The notes below the pieces were generated by a model, which had not been told where the DNA came from, made no database searches, and saw nothing but the letters and a program-made list of their open reading frames with translations. A program made the position numbers and the translations under genes. Source: Ciceribacter sichuanensis (GTDB lineage Bacteria; Pseudomonadota; Alphaproteobacteria; Rhizobiales; Rhizobiaceae). Taken from it: a DNA stretch of 64,000 nt. Location: NCBI RefSeq assembly GCF_024055605.1, contig NZ_JAMXLX010000001.1:372001-436000 (forward strand), read 5' to 3'. Each line of letters opens with the position of its first letter. Position 1 is the stretch's first letter. Below are positions 55,222 to 64,000 of this stretch, one piece after another.

Positions 55222-56874
55222 CTATCGGTCGCTCGTCTCCCAGCGTGGGTTGATCCACGGCTCCTGATTGGAGCGGGGCAGGGGCTGCTTGCCGAGGATA
55301 TGGTCGGAGGCCTTTTCGCCGGTCATGATCGACGGGCCGTTGAGGTTGCCGTAGGTGATATCAGGGAAGATGGACGAATCCGCGACGCGCAGGCCTTCGA
55401 TGCCGATCACGCGGCATTCCGGGTCGACCACAGCCATCGGATCGTCCTTCGAACCCATCTTGCAGGTGCCGCAGGGATGATAGGCGCTTTCCAGATGCTC
55501 GCGCAGGAATTCGTCAATCTGCTCATCCGTCTGCACGTGCTCTCCCGGCTGGATTTCCGAGCCGCGATAAGGATCGAACGCCTTTTGCCCGAAGATTTCG
55601 CGGGTGAGCCGCACGCAGTGGCGGAACTTCACCCAGTCCTCCTCGGTGCTCATGTAGTTGAAGCGGATCACCGGATCGGCCATCGGGTCGGAGGACCGCA
55701 GCGTCACGCTGCCGCGCGACTTCGAGTGGTTGTAGCCGACATGCACCTGGAAACCATGGCTGTCCGCCGCCGCCTTGCCGTCATAGGAGATGGCGACCGG
55801 CAGGAAGTGATACTGGATGTCGGGCTGCTTGACGCCCGGTGCAGACCGCACGAAGGCACAGCTTTCGAACTGGTTGGAAGCGCCGAGACCGGTACCGGAA
55901 AACAGCCATTGCGCGCCGGCGACCCCCTGCCAGAACCACGGCAGCCACGAATAGAGCGAGACCGGCTTGGTCGCGACCTGCTGGAAATAGAATTCCATGT
56001 GGTCCATCAGGTTGGCGCCGACGCCGGGGCGGTCGAGCTTCACCTCGATGCCCATTTCGTTCAGATGCGCGGCCGGTCCGATGCCGGAGAGCAGCAGCAG
56101 CTTCGGCGAGTTGAACGACGAGGCGGCGACGATCACCTCGCGGTTCGCCTTGACCACCTCGATCTTGCCGTTGCGCTCGATTTCCACGCCGACCGCGCGA
56201 CCGTTCTCGATGACCACCTTGCGGGCGAAACAGCGCACCAGTTCGACATTCGGCCGCTTCAGCGCGGGCTTCAGATAGGCATTGGCGGCGGACCAGCGGC
56301 GCGACTTCCAGATGGTCTGCTCCATCAGGCCGAAGCCTTCCTGCTTCTCGCCGTTATAGTCTTCCGTGGTCTCGAAACCCGCCTGCTTGCCAGCCTCGAC
56401 GAAGGCCTTGAACAGCGGGTTCTTTACCGGTCCTCGCTGCACATGCAGCGGCCCGTCGGTGCCGCGCCAGCCGTCCTGCCCGCCATGGGAGCTTTCCATG
56501 CGCTTGAAGTAGGGCAGCACGTCGGCATAGCCCCAACCCTTTGCGCCGGCCTCTTCCCAGCGGGTATAGTCTTCCGCGGACCCGCGCACATAGACCATGC
56601 CGTTGATCGAGGACGAACCGCCGATCACCTTGCCGCGCGGCGCGGTGATGCGCCGGTTGTTGAGGTTCGGCTCGGGCTCGGAGAGATAGCCCCAGTTGTA
56701 ACGCTTCATGCTCATCGGCCATGCCAGCGCCGCCGGCATCTGGATGAACGGCCCGACGTCCGACCCGCCATATTCCAGCACCATGACGGTATGCTTGCCG
56801 TCTTCGGACAGCCGATACGCCATGGCCGAACCCGCCGAGCCGGAACCGATGATGATGTAGTCTGCTTGGTTCAT
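55222..56874 (-). CDS. betA: choline dehydrogenase
   Basis: A 550-residue GMC-family flavoprotein that oxidises choline to betaine aldehyde at the membrane. The FAD dinucleotide motif '[20 protein letters not shown]' is at residues 5-24. '[14 protein letters not shown]' and the C-terminal 'PCGTCKMG' and '[17 protein letters not shown]' are GMC blocks, with the catalytic histidine in 'SAYHPCGTC'. It is the last gene of the bet operon, separated from betB by an AT-rich insert of about 346 bp. Confidence 0.97.
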   Translation of the reverse strand: MNQADYIIIGSGSAGSAMAYRLSEDGKHTVMVLEYGGSDVGPFIQMPAALAWPMSMKRYNWGYLSEPEPNLNNRRITAPRGKVIGGSSSINGMVYVRGSAEDYTRWEEAGAKGWGYADVLPYFKRMESSHGGQDGWRGTDGPLHVQRGPVKNPLFKAFVEAGKQAGFETTEDYNGEKQEGFGLMEQTIWKSRRWSAANAYLKPALKRPNVELVRCFARKVVIENGRAVGVEIERNGKIEVVKANREVIVAASSFNSPKLLLLSGIGPAAHLNEMGIEVKLDRPGVGANLMDHMEFYFQQVATKPVSLYSWLPWFWQGVAGAQWLFSGTGLGASNQFESCAFVRSAPGVKQPDIQYHFLPVAISYDGKAAADSHGFQVHVGYNHSKSRGSVTLRSSDPMADPVIRFNYMSTEEDWVKFRHCVRLTREIFGQKAFDPYRGSEIQPGEHVQTDEQIDEFLREHLESAYHPCGTCKMGSKDDPMAVVDPECRVIGIEGLRVADSSIFPDITYGNLNGPSIMTGEKASDHILGKQPLPRSNQEPWINPRWETSDR

Positions 56875-56993
56875 GATCGTCTTCCAAGAATTCGATGCTG
56901 GATTATTTTGGTGGCTCCGTTCTTTCAGCTCAACCTTTGCTCAGTAGATTTGAGTTTGTTCTGAACAATGTCTGACGACAGAGAGGCTTGAAG

Positions 56994-57197
56994 ATGAAAA
57001 AACTTGAGATCGGTTCTAAGGTGCGCCTTGTAGAAGGGATAACTCTTTGGGGAGCAAACCCAAGACTACATGGCCTTAAGGGTGAAGTTATTGAGAATTC
57101 CTCACCTGACGGAGTTGAACGCGTTACCGTCAAATTCGAGGACGGTTCAATTCCGTTCCAGATGATATATGCTGACCTTTTCATTCGCATCGGATGA
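56994..57197 (+). CDS. 67-residue hypothetical protein, opposite strand within the bet operon
   Basis: The ATG at 56994 has GAGAGG seven bases upstream. The protein is beta-rich and compact: 'EIGSKVRLVEG', 'HGLKGEVIEN', 'VERVTVKFEDGS', 'YADLFIRIG', a pattern like a KOW/SH3-type barrel. No family was recognised. The whole gene and its flanks are visibly AT-richer than the betA and betB genes on either side, and it runs against them. This points to acquisition by transfer. The regular start, ribosome site and protein-like sequence argue against a chance frame. Confidence 0.6.
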   Translation: MKKLEIGSKVRLVEGITLWGANPRLHGLKGEVIENSSPDGVERVTVKFEDGSIPFQMIYADLFIRIG

Positions 57198-57220
57198 GAA
57201 ACTATTAGGTCGAGGCGCTC

Positions 57221-58684
57221 TCAATACGGCGCTTCGCACTTGCCCATGCCGACATAGACGGTCTTCAGTTCGGAATAGTGCTCGATTGCTGCCAGCGAGT
57301 TCTCGCGGCCGAAGCCGGACTGCTTGGAGCCGCCGAACGGGATTTCGACCGGGCAGAGATTGTAGGTGTTGATCCACAGCGTCCCGGCCTCGAGTTCGTC
57401 GACCACCCGGTGGGCGCGGGAAAGATCGGCGGTGAACACGCCGCCGGCGAGGCCGAATTCGCTGGAATTGGCGCGTTCCAGCACTTCCGCTTCATCGGTG
57501 AAATCGAGCACGCACATCACCGGCCCGAAGATTTCCTCGCGTGCGATGGTCATGTCGTCGGTCACGTCGGCGAATACGGTCGGCTGGACGAAATAGCCCT
57601 CGCCGGAGACGTTGTTCGGAATGCCACCGCCGGTGATGAGCGTCGCGCCCTCGGCCTTGCCCTTCTCGATATAGCCGAGAACCTTCTCGCGCTGCGCCCA
57701 GGAAACCATCGGCCCCATCTGGGTGTCTTCCTTCTGCGGATCGCCGATCAGGATCGCCTCGGTGCGTTCCTTCAGGCGGGCGAGGAACTTTTCCTTGATA
57801 GCCTTCTGCACGAAGACGCGGGTGCCGTTCGAGCAGACCTGTCCGGTCGAATAGAAGTTGCCGAGCATGGCGCCGGAAATCGCGCTTTCAACATCGGCGT
57901 CGTCAAACACGATCAGCGGCGACTTGCCGCCGAGTTCCATCGTCACATGCTTCAGCCCGCCGGCGGCCGCCGCCGCCACCTTGCGGCCGGTCGGAACCGA
58001 ACCGGTCAGCGAAACCTTGGCGACATCGGGATGGTTGACGAGCAGCGGGCCGGTCTCCCGGTCGCCCTGGATGACGTTGTAGACGCCCTTCGGCAGGCCG
58101 GCCTCGATCAGGATTTCGGCGATCTTCAGCGCGCCGAGCGGCGTCGTTTCCGAAGGCTTGAAGACCATGGCGTTGCCGGCGACGAGGGCGGGCGCGCCCT
58201 TCCAGCAGGCAATCTGCTGCGGATAGTTCCATGCGCCGATGCCGACGCAGACCCCGAGCGGCACGCGCTTGGTATAGGCCCAGTCGCCGCCGAGCGGAAT
58301 GTGCGAACCGTTCATCGCGGCGGGTGCGACACCGCCGAAGAATTCGAAGGCGTCCGCGCCCGAGGTCGGGTCGGCCACGATGGTTTCCTGGATCGGCTTG
58401 CCGGTGTCGAGCGTTTCAAGCTCGGAAAGCTCGCGGTTGCGTTCACGGATGATCTCGGCGGCGCGCTTGAGGATGCGGCCGCGCGCCATCGGGCTCATTG
58501 CCGCCCATTCCTTCTGCGCGCGCTTGGCGGACGCGATCGCCTTCTCGACGATGGCGGGCGTTGCCGCATGCAGCTTGGCGATCACTTCGCCGGTCGCCGG
58601 ATAGATGCTCTCGATGACGGCGCCGTCGGTATCCTCGACATATTCGCCGTCGATGAAATGGGAGGCGGGGGGCTGGGCTTTCAT
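57221..58684 (-). CDS. betB: betaine aldehyde dehydrogenase
   Basis: A 487-residue NAD-dependent enzyme that oxidises betaine aldehyde to glycine betaine. The catalytic cysteine is in '[14 protein letters not shown]', with the general-base glutamate in '[10 protein letters not shown]'. '[16 protein letters not shown]' is typical of BetB. Its ATG overlaps the stop of the preceding GST gene (ATGA). Confidence 0.97.
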   Translation of the reverse strand: MKAQPPASHFIDGEYVEDTDGAVIESIYPATGEVIAKLHAATPAIVEKAIASAKRAQKEWAAMSPMARGRILKRAAEIIRERNRELSELETLDTGKPIQETIVADPTSGADAFEFFGGVAPAAMNGSHIPLGGDWAYTKRVPLGVCVGIGAWNYPQQIACWKGAPALVAGNAMVFKPSETTPLGALKIAEILIEAGLPKGVYNVIQGDRETGPLLVNHPDVAKVSLTGSVPTGRKVAAAAAGGLKHVTMELGGKSPLIVFDDADVESAISGAMLGNFYSTGQVCSNGTRVFVQKAIKEKFLARLKERTEAILIGDPQKEDTQMGPMVSWAQREKVLGYIEKGKAEGATLITGGGIPNNVSGEGYFVQPTVFADVTDDMTIAREEIFGPVMCVLDFTDEAEVLERANSSEFGLAGGVFTADLSRAHRVVDELEAGTLWINTYNLCPVEIPFGGSKQSGFGRENSLAAIEHYSELKTVYVGMGKCEAPY

Positions 58685-59325
58685 TCTTTAACTCTCACTT
58701 CGTCAAAATTGACCATCACGTGCTCTCGATAGGCGTGGCGCTCGCAAAGCCGGGCGTAATAGGCTTTCAGCTTGGGCAGGTCGGCGCGCTCGATGTCGAG
58801 ATCATAGTAGCGATAGAGCAACTGGCCGAACATGATGTCGGCAACGGTCAGGTCGTTGCCTGCAAGGAAGTCGTGCTTGCCGAACTGTGCCTCGGCGATG
58901 GCGAGCCGTTTCATGAGCAGCGCGACCGCCTCGGCAATCGACTGCGGGTTGCGCTTCGCGGAGGGCGTGCGGATGAGCGGCACGAAGATGCGATCGAGAA
59001 ACAGCGCCCCGACGGTCACCTTCGACCATTCCGCCCATTTGTCGACCTGTGCGCGCGCCGATAGGTCTTCGGGCCAGAACGGGCCGGTGCCGTATCTGCT
59101 GGCCAGATAACGAACGATGGCGGCGCTTTCGAAAAGCGGCTCGTCATCGCCGTCCTTGAGCACGGGCACAAGACCATTGGGGTTCATGGCCAGAAATTCG
59201 GGCGTGTCGTTTACGCCATAGGTGAAACCAGCGTCGATCCGCCGACACTCGAGGCCGAGTTCTGCGATCGTCCACATCACCGCCTGCAGATTTATCGATG
59301 TTCTCCGGCCCCAGACCGTCAGCAT
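58681..59325 (-). CDS. glutathione S-transferase-like protein in the bet operon
   Basis: The 214-residue protein starts '[18 protein letters not shown]', a thioredoxin-fold GST N-terminal domain, with '[22 protein letters not shown]' as the glutathione-site block (cis-Pro, then Glu-Ser). The C-terminal helical domain contains '[15 protein letters not shown]'. It is translationally coupled with betB and lies 2 bp after betC. No role for a GST in choline oxidation is known to me; it might protect against the reactive betaine aldehyde. Confidence 0.88.
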   Translation of the reverse strand: MLTVWGRRTSINLQAVMWTIAELGLECRRIDAGFTYGVNDTPEFLAMNPNGLVPVLKDGDDEPLFESAAIVRYLASRYGTGPFWPEDLSARAQVDKWAEWSKVTVGALFLDRIFVPLIRTPSAKRNPQSIAEAVALLMKRLAIAEAQFGKHDFLAGNDLTVADIMFGQLLYRYYDLDIERADLPKLKAYYARLCERHAYREHVMVNFDEVRVKE

Positions 59326-59327
59326 GG

Positions 59328-60848
59328 TCACTCTCCGCGCGGATAGCGTTTGGATTCCTCGAGATTGTCGAGGTTCATGTGGTTGCGCATGTAGCGCTCG
59401 GACGCCTTCTGCAAAGGCTGGTAATCCCAGGGGAAGTAGGCACCGTTTCTGAGCGCTTCGTAGACCACCCAGCGCCGCGCCTGGCTCTCGCGCACGGCGG
59501 CGTCGAATTCGGCCATGTTCCAGCGGGCCTCGCGCCTGGCCCGGAAGCTGGCGAGAACTTCGGCATAGGCCGGATCGGCGGCGAGGTTCGTAAGCTCCAG
59601 CGGATCGGCCTCCAGATCGAAGAGCTGTTCCGGATCGAGTTCGCAATGGACGTATTTCCATTTGCCCTCGCGAATGCCGACGAGCGGCGCGTAGGAGGCC
59701 TCCGCCGCATATTCCATCAGCACGGGGGCGGTGCGCTCAATACCGTCGATCATGCCCTTGAGGCTGATGCCATCGGTCCACGGCATGATCGCATCGATGG
59801 AAATGCCGGCGAGATCGCACAGCGTCGGCGTCACGTCGAGGTTCGAGGTCGGTGCGACATGCAGGCCGGGCGTCACGCCGGGGCCGGCGATCATCAGCGG
59901 CACGCGGGCGGACCCCTCGAAGAAGTTCATCTTGAACCACAGCCCCCGCTCGCCCAGCATGTCGCCATGGTCGGAGCAGAAAAAGATCAGCGTGTCGTCG
60001 AGCTGGCGCGTGCGGGCCATAGTGTCGATCAGCTCGCCCACCTTGTCGTCGAGATAGCTGATATTGGCGAAATAGGCCCGCCGCGAGCGGCTAACGTTCT
60101 CGTCGGTGATGTCGAAGCTCGCATAGTCGCAGGATTTCAGGATGCGCTCGGAATGCGGGTCCTGTTTTGCCAGCATGCCGATTTCCGGCATCAGATATTC
60201 GCAGTCCTCATAGAGGTCCCAGTATTTGCGGCGGGCGACATAGGGGTCGTGCGGATGGGTGAAGGAAACGGTGAGACACCAGGGGCGGCGGTCGCTGTCG
60301 TCGTTTTCGCGGGAAAGCTGGTAGATCTTCTGGTTCGCGAGGAAGGCGACCTCATCGTCATATTCCATCTGGTTGGTGATCTCGGCCACACCGGCGCCCG
60401 TCACCGATCCCATGTTGTGATACCACCAGTCGATGCGCTCGCCGGGCTTGCGGTAATCCGGGGTCCAGCCGAAATCGGCCGGATAGATGTCGGTCGTCAG
60501 CCGGTCCTCGAAGCCGTGCAGCTGGTCCGGCCCGACGAAATGCATCTTGCCGGATAGCGCGGTGTAATAGCCGGCGCGGCGCAGATGATGGGCAAAGGTC
60601 GGGATGGAGGAGACATACTCGGCGGCGTTGTCGTAGACGCGCGTGCGCGACGGCAGCTGTCCCGCCATGAAGGAGGCGCGGGCAGGGGCGCAGAGCGGCG
60701 ACGATGTATAGTTGTTGCGGAACCGCGCGGAACGGGCGGCCAATGCCTTGAGATGCGGCGCATGCAGGAAGTCCGCCGGCCCATCGGGAAAGAACTTCCC
60801 GTTGAGCTGGTCGACCATAATGATCAGAATGTTCGGCTTTTGCGTCAC
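59328..60848 (-). CDS. betC: choline-sulfatase
   Basis: A 506-residue type I sulfatase that splits choline-O-sulfate into choline and sulfate. The formylglycine motif C53-A-P-A-R57 is in 'PLCAPARASFMAG'. The metal aspartates are in 'MVDQLNG' and 'FCSDHGDMLGERG'. 'SGKMHFVGPDQLHGFE' is characteristic of BetC. It feeds choline to BetA and sulfate to the assimilation genes of the same region. It lies between betI and the GST gene. Confidence 0.95.
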   Translation of the reverse strand: MTQKPNILIIMVDQLNGKFFPDGPADFLHAPHLKALAARSARFRNNYTSSPLCAPARASFMAGQLPSRTRVYDNAAEYVSSIPTFAHHLRRAGYYTALSGKMHFVGPDQLHGFEDRLTTDIYPADFGWTPDYRKPGERIDWWYHNMGSVTGAGVAEITNQMEYDDEVAFLANQKIYQLSRENDDSDRRPWCLTVSFTHPHDPYVARRKYWDLYEDCEYLMPEIGMLAKQDPHSERILKSCDYASFDITDENVSRSRRAYFANISYLDDKVGELIDTMARTRQLDDTLIFFCSDHGDMLGERGLWFKMNFFEGSARVPLMIAGPGVTPGLHVAPTSNLDVTPTLCDLAGISIDAIMPWTDGISLKGMIDGIERTAPVLMEYAAEASYAPLVGIREGKWKYVHCELDPEQLFDLEADPLELTNLAADPAYAEVLASFRARREARWNMAEFDAAVRESQARRWVVYEALRNGAYFPWDYQPLQKASERYMRNHMNLDNLEESKRYPRGE

Positions 60849-60924
60849 TGGCTTCGTTCCCCGGTATTTCTTGTCTGGTGCTGTGTGGCGGCACCGCCCT
60901 CCGCGTCGGTCCGATGAGGTGTCG

Positions 60925-61521
60925 TCATGAAATGCCGCCTCGCGATACCGCCAGCTGCCCCTCGATATAGTCTTCGACGAGCGCCACCGACGCTTCGATG
61001 CTGACAGGTGCCGACCTCAGACTTTGCCGGATATAGAGCCCGTCGATCATCGCGGCTGCGCCCTCTGCGATGCGGCTTGCGTCACGGGCTGAAGCAAGCG
61101 GCCTCAGCGCCGAAACGAGATTGGAGTTGAGGCGTCGGGCATAGACCTCCAGGAGCCGGCGGACCTCTTCCGAGCGCTGTGCCTCGACGTAGAAGGCAAG
61201 CCATGCCGCGACCGTTTCGTCGGCGAACTGGTCGGCGTGGAAGCTCACCCGGATGACGGACGAAAGCCGCTCGCGCGGCGTCCGCGCCTGCCGCAGTGCG
61301 GTGACGGCATCCGTCCGCAACTGGCGCAGCAACGCCCGCACGGTCTCGATCAGCAACTGTTCCTTGGAGCCGAAATAATGATGCGCCAGCGCCGGCGAAA
61401 CGCCCGCCTGCCGGGCGATCTCCGACATGGTGACGGAAAGCGAGCCATGATGACCGATGGCGCGCAGCGCTGCATCGACCAGCGCCTTGCGGCGCACCGG
61501 CTCCATTCCGATTTTCGGCAT
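60925..61521 (-). CDS. betI: TetR family repressor BetI
   Basis: The 198-residue repressor of the choline operon. The helix-turn-helix is '[28 protein letters not shown]' (only the core is diagnostic), and the start '[19 protein letters not shown]' is typical of BetI. It is the first gene of the operon. Choline binding should release it from a palindrome 46 bp upstream (61567-61586), which would give induction of the whole unit. Confidence 0.95.
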   Translation of the reverse strand: MPKIGMEPVRRKALVDAALRAIGHHGSLSVTMSEIARQAGVSPALAHHYFGSKEQLLIETVRALLRQLRTDAVTALRQARTPRERLSSVIRVSFHADQFADETVAAWLAFYVEAQRSEEVRRLLEVYARRLNSNLVSALRPLASARDASRIAEGAAAMIDGLYIRQSLRSAPVSIEASVALVEDYIEGQLAVSRGGIS

Positions 61522-61566
61522 GCAAGATCCTTCCGGAATACCCGTCGTAATGCTGTCAGTTTATTT

Positions 61567-61586
61567 TTGATTGACTCATCAATCAA
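61567..61586. promoter_or_regulatory. BetI operator
   Basis: TTGATTGACTCATCAATCAA is a perfect 8-bp inverted repeat with a 4-bp centre, the form of known BetI sites (TTGATTG-N6-CAATCAA). It precedes betI. Confidence 0.85.
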
Positions 61587-61687
61587 TAAAAAATGCGCCA
61601 CGATCCGGCCTGTCACCGTCGCTTTCGGGCGCTATCTTTTATCTCCTATTGTCACGAGAGTTTGAAAGCGCGATGGTAGGCAATTAG

Positions 61688-61697
61688 ATCAATTGAT
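61688..61697. promoter_or_regulatory. short palindrome before the HdeD-like gene
   Basis: ATCAATTGAT is a perfect 10-bp palindrome within a broader AT-rich dyad (TTA...TAA). It ends 16 bp before the ATG of the next gene. It may be an operator, but the sequence is short enough to be chance. Confidence 0.3.
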
Positions 61698-61713
61698 TAA
61701 AGGAGATGCCGTG

Positions 61714-62262
61714 ATGCTTGACGAAACAAGGCCTGTCCGTTTTTCCGAATTGCGTGCCAAGTGGGGCTGGCTGGTGGCGCTGGGCGTCATCATGCTGATC
61801 TTTGGCGGCATCGCGCTTGCCAACCTTTTTCTCGCCACCGTTGTCTCGGTCTATTATGTCGGCGCGCTGATGCTTGTCGCGGGAGTGCTGCATGTGGCTC
61901 ACGCCTTCCAGGTGCGCGGCTGGGAAAGCGTGCTGTTCTGGGCCTTGAGCGGGCTTCTGTATCTGATGGCAGGCCTCCTGACCTTCGCCAACCCGTTGCT
62001 GGCCTCGGCCATCCTGACCCTGCTCATCGGTGCTGCGCTGCTGTTTGCCGGCCTCGTTCGCCTCTGGGTCGGCTTCAAGCTCAAGGGCGCGGAAGGCTGG
62101 GGCTGGATCGTGCTGAGCGGCGTGGTCACCATGCTGGCCGGCATCATCATCGCCATCGGCTGGCCGGTCAACAGCTTGTGGATACTCGGCCTTTTCCTTG
62201 CGATCGACCTCATCATGCAAGGCTGGTCGCTGGTTGCGCTCGGTCTTGCGCTGAAACGCTGA
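61714..62262 (+). CDS. HdeD family acid-resistance-type membrane protein
   Basis: The 182-residue protein has six hydrophobic helices in three pairs. 'LGVIMLIFGGIALANLFLA', 'GLLYLMAGLLTFANPLLAS' and 'SLWILGLFLAIDLIMQGWSLV' (parts of them) are typical of HdeD/DUF308 proteins. In E. coli HdeD is linked to acid stress. The start at 61714 follows AGGAG at 8 bases. It is divergent from betI, with the BetI operator between the two genes. Confidence 0.85.
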   Translation: MLDETRPVRFSELRAKWGWLVALGVIMLIFGGIALANLFLATVVSVYYVGALMLVAGVLHVAHAFQVRGWESVLFWALSGLLYLMAGLLTFANPLLASAILTLLIGAALLFAGLVRLWVGFKLKGAEGWGWIVLSGVVTMLAGIIIAIGWPVNSLWILGLFLAIDLIMQGWSLVALGLALKR

Positions 62263-62411
62263 AACCCTCCGCCGCCGGTGCTCCCGATGCCTCCGGCGGC
62301 TTGAACATTGTCATGAAAGTTTCATGAAGCATTCACGTACGGGAAAGGTTTTCTTGACGAAGTGCAGGCCACATTGACGCCATAAAAATTAACAGTTTTG
62401 GAGAAAGAGAA

Positions 62412-64000
62412 ATGGTTCCGGGCGCAGTGGTGGAGGCCGGCGTTTTGCGCCGCTTCGCCAATGACCAGTTGCTGGCGCTTGCCAAACTGGTCATCGAGAA
62501 TGCCTTTCAACCCATTGTCGAAGTCGGTACCGGCGCAGTTTTCGGATACGAATCCCTGATGCGCGGTCACGAGCGGATCGGCTTCGAGAGCCCGCTCGAT
62601 ATTCTCGACCAGGCGGCGGAAAGCCACCAGCTTCTCGCGCTTGAGCAAATGGTCGCCAGCCGGGCGCTGGCGAAGTTCGCCACGCTTCCCGATTTTTCCA
62701 CCACCACGCTTTTTCTCAATCTCGACGTTCGCCTGATTCCCGATGGTGACAGGCTGGTCGACAGCATTCTGGAACATCTGAGGAAGGCGAATATTCCGCC
62801 GTCCTCCGTCTGCTTCGAGTTGTCCGAGCGTTTCGACAACACTTCCGTGCCGGAATTCTCCGGTCTGGTGGCGCGGCTCAGGAAGTCCGGCTTCAAGCTG
62901 GCGATCGACGATTTCGGGGTCGGCCATGGCGAGATGAAGCTGCTTTGCGATTTCCCGGTCGACTACGTGAAGATAGACCGGCACTTCGTCGCCAGCATGG
63001 ACAGCAATCCGCGCAAGCGGCATCTGGTGAAGAACATCGTCAACTTCTGCCATGTCCTCGGCGTCCGGGTGATCGCTGAAGGCATCGAGACGGAAGCGGA
63101 ATTCATCGCCTGCCGGGAATTCGGCGTCGATCTGGTGCAGGGCTGGTTCATCGCCCGGCCCACCACGCTGCTCAACGAGCTGAAGCCCGCCTTTCCCCAT
63201 CTGCAGGACATCGGCAAGGTTCGCCGCTCCACCCAGTCGCTTGACGAGGTGCTGATCCGCAAGCAGATCGAGCGTTTGCCGACGGTGTTCGAACACGAGA
63301 GCATCGACAGCGTCTTCGATCTTTTCCGCCGCAATCCGCGCCAGTCTTTCTTTCCGGTGCTGAACGCCAACGGCGAGCCGCGCGGCATCATCAACGAGTT
63401 CCATCTCAAGGAATACATCTACCAGCCCTTCGGCCGCGACCTCCTGAAGAACAAGGTCTATGAGCGCTCCATCTCCCATTTCGTCGACCGCGCCCCGATC
63501 GTCGGTCTCGATGCCGATGCCGAGCGCCTGATGACGATCTTCGCCAACATGGACGGCAGCGACTGCGTGATCCTCACCGAGAACATGCGTTATGCCGGCG
63601 TCGTCTCAGCCGCCTCGCTGATCCGCATCATCAACGAAAAGCAGTTGAAGACGGCGCAGGACCAGAACCCGCTGACCGGTCTGCCAGGCAATCGCGCCAT
63701 CCGCGATTTCATGCAGGACAGCGGCCGCGACGGCGATGAGGACCGTCATTTCTGCTATTGCGACTTCGACAATTTCAAGCCGTTCAACGATCACTACGGC
63801 TTCCAGATGGGCGACCACGCCATCAGCCTGTTCTCGGCGCTCCTGCGCCGCTATTTCTTCTCCGAGGGAGATTTCCTCGGCCATGTCGGCGGCGACGATT
63901 TCTTCATCGGTGTGCGTGACTGGAGCCGCGAGGAACTGTCCGAGATCCTCGACCGGCTGCTCTCCGATTTCCACGACGATGTGGTCGAACTCTATTCCGA
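62412..64000 (+). CDS. EAL-CBS-GGDEF protein (3' truncated by window edge)
   Basis: The frame is open from ATG 62412 to the end of the window, 529 residues visible. An N-terminal EAL domain (about 20-260) has 'GYESLMRG' in place of the EAL triplet but keeps 'FELSE', 'IDDFGVGH', 'VKIDR' and 'AEGIE'. Two CBS-like units follow (about 290-410). The C-terminal GGDEF domain (from about 415) has 'NPLTGLPGN' and the signature variant GGDDF. It is thus a c-di-GMP phosphodiesterase with possible cyclase activity, soluble, gated by a CBS ligand. Confidence 0.9.
   Translation, partial: MVPGAVVEAGVLRRFANDQLLALAKLVIENAFQPIVEVGTGAVFGYESLMRGHERIGFESPLDILDQAAESHQLLALEQMVASRALAKFATLPDFSTTTLFLNLDVRLIPDGDRLVDSILEHLRKANIPPSSVCFELSERFDNTSVPEFSGLVARLRKSGFKLAIDDFGVGHGEMKLLCDFPVDYVKIDRHFVASMDSNPRKRHLVKNIVNFCHVLGVRVIAEGIETEAEFIACREFGVDLVQGWFIARPTTLLNELKPAFPHLQDIGKVRRSTQSLDEVLIRKQIERLPTVFEHESIDSVFDLFRRNPRQSFFPVLNANGEPRGIINEFHLKEYIYQPFGRDLLKNKVYERSISHFVDRAPIVGLDADAERLMTIFANMDGSDCVILTENMRYAGVVSAASLIRIINEKQLKTAQDQNPLTGLPGNRAIRDFMQDSGRDGDEDRHFCYCDFDNFKPFNDHYGFQMGDHAISLFSALLRRYFFSEGDFLGHVGGDDFFIGVRDWSREELSEILDRLLSDFHDDVVELYS

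Noticed and set aside
57278..58732. Open frame of 484 codons on the plus strand opposite betB
   Set aside because: Antisense shadow of betB in GC-rich sequence; the composition is not protein-like.

Overview
The window looks like a chromosomal segment of an alphaproteobacterium of the family Rhizobiaceae (Rhizobium/Agrobacterium/Sinorhizobium group). The evidence is high-GC coding sequence, an aa3 oxidase cluster in the order coxB-coxA-ctaB-ctaF-ctaG-coxC followed by DUF983 and SURF1 genes, the ispH-thrB-rnhA block, cysH-cysD-cysN beside bet genes, and rhizobial families such as IalB, DUF1344 and an RT0821-like lipoprotein. The genus cannot be fixed from the sequence alone. No rRNA, tRNA, CRISPR array, transposase or integrase was seen.

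Bases 1-14,300 are the accessory part: a GNAT fragment, a cupin protein, a GrpB protein, an MFS/LysR/aldo-keto reductase group that shares an operator-like dyad, a decayed gene remnant, a HIT protein, a membrane protein, a MATE exporter coupled to a small glyoxalase-like protein, a KAP-family P-loop NTPase split by a frameshift, and a divergent MocR regulator/EamA exporter pair with a near-perfect operator on the MocR start.

Bases 14,300-33,700 hold mostly housekeeping genes: ribB (RibBX type), aroC, a large PAS-GGDEF-EAL protein, DUF1344, a histidine phosphatase, fabI, a J-domain protein, a lipoprotein, pdxH, a polysaccharide deacetylase, an MFS pump facing soxR across a textbook SoxR box, VOC and SDR proteins around an 18-bp palindrome, a D,D-carboxypeptidase with SPOR domain, a MazG-like hydrolase, tldD and ialB.

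Bases 33,900-40,700 are the cytochrome aa3 oxidase subunits and assembly factors, preceded by a perfect FNR/FixK box very close to the coxB start. Next come a DUF1304 protein, ispH, a palindromic repeat, an SDR/AraC divergent pair, thrB, rnhA and a Dabb protein.

Bases 46,400-54,600 form a sulfur module: cysH-cysD-cysN (APS reductase route; no CysC seen), an Rrf2 regulator, and the sulfate ABC importer sbp-cysT-cysW-cysA. Bases 55,200-61,600 are the choline-O-sulfate/choline to glycine betaine operon betI-betC-GST-betB-betA under a clear BetI operator. It is interrupted between betB and betA by an AT-rich insert with a small opposite-strand gene. BetC releases sulfate, so the two modules are metabolically linked. 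The window ends with an HdeD-like membrane protein and a truncated EAL-CBS-GGDEF protein.
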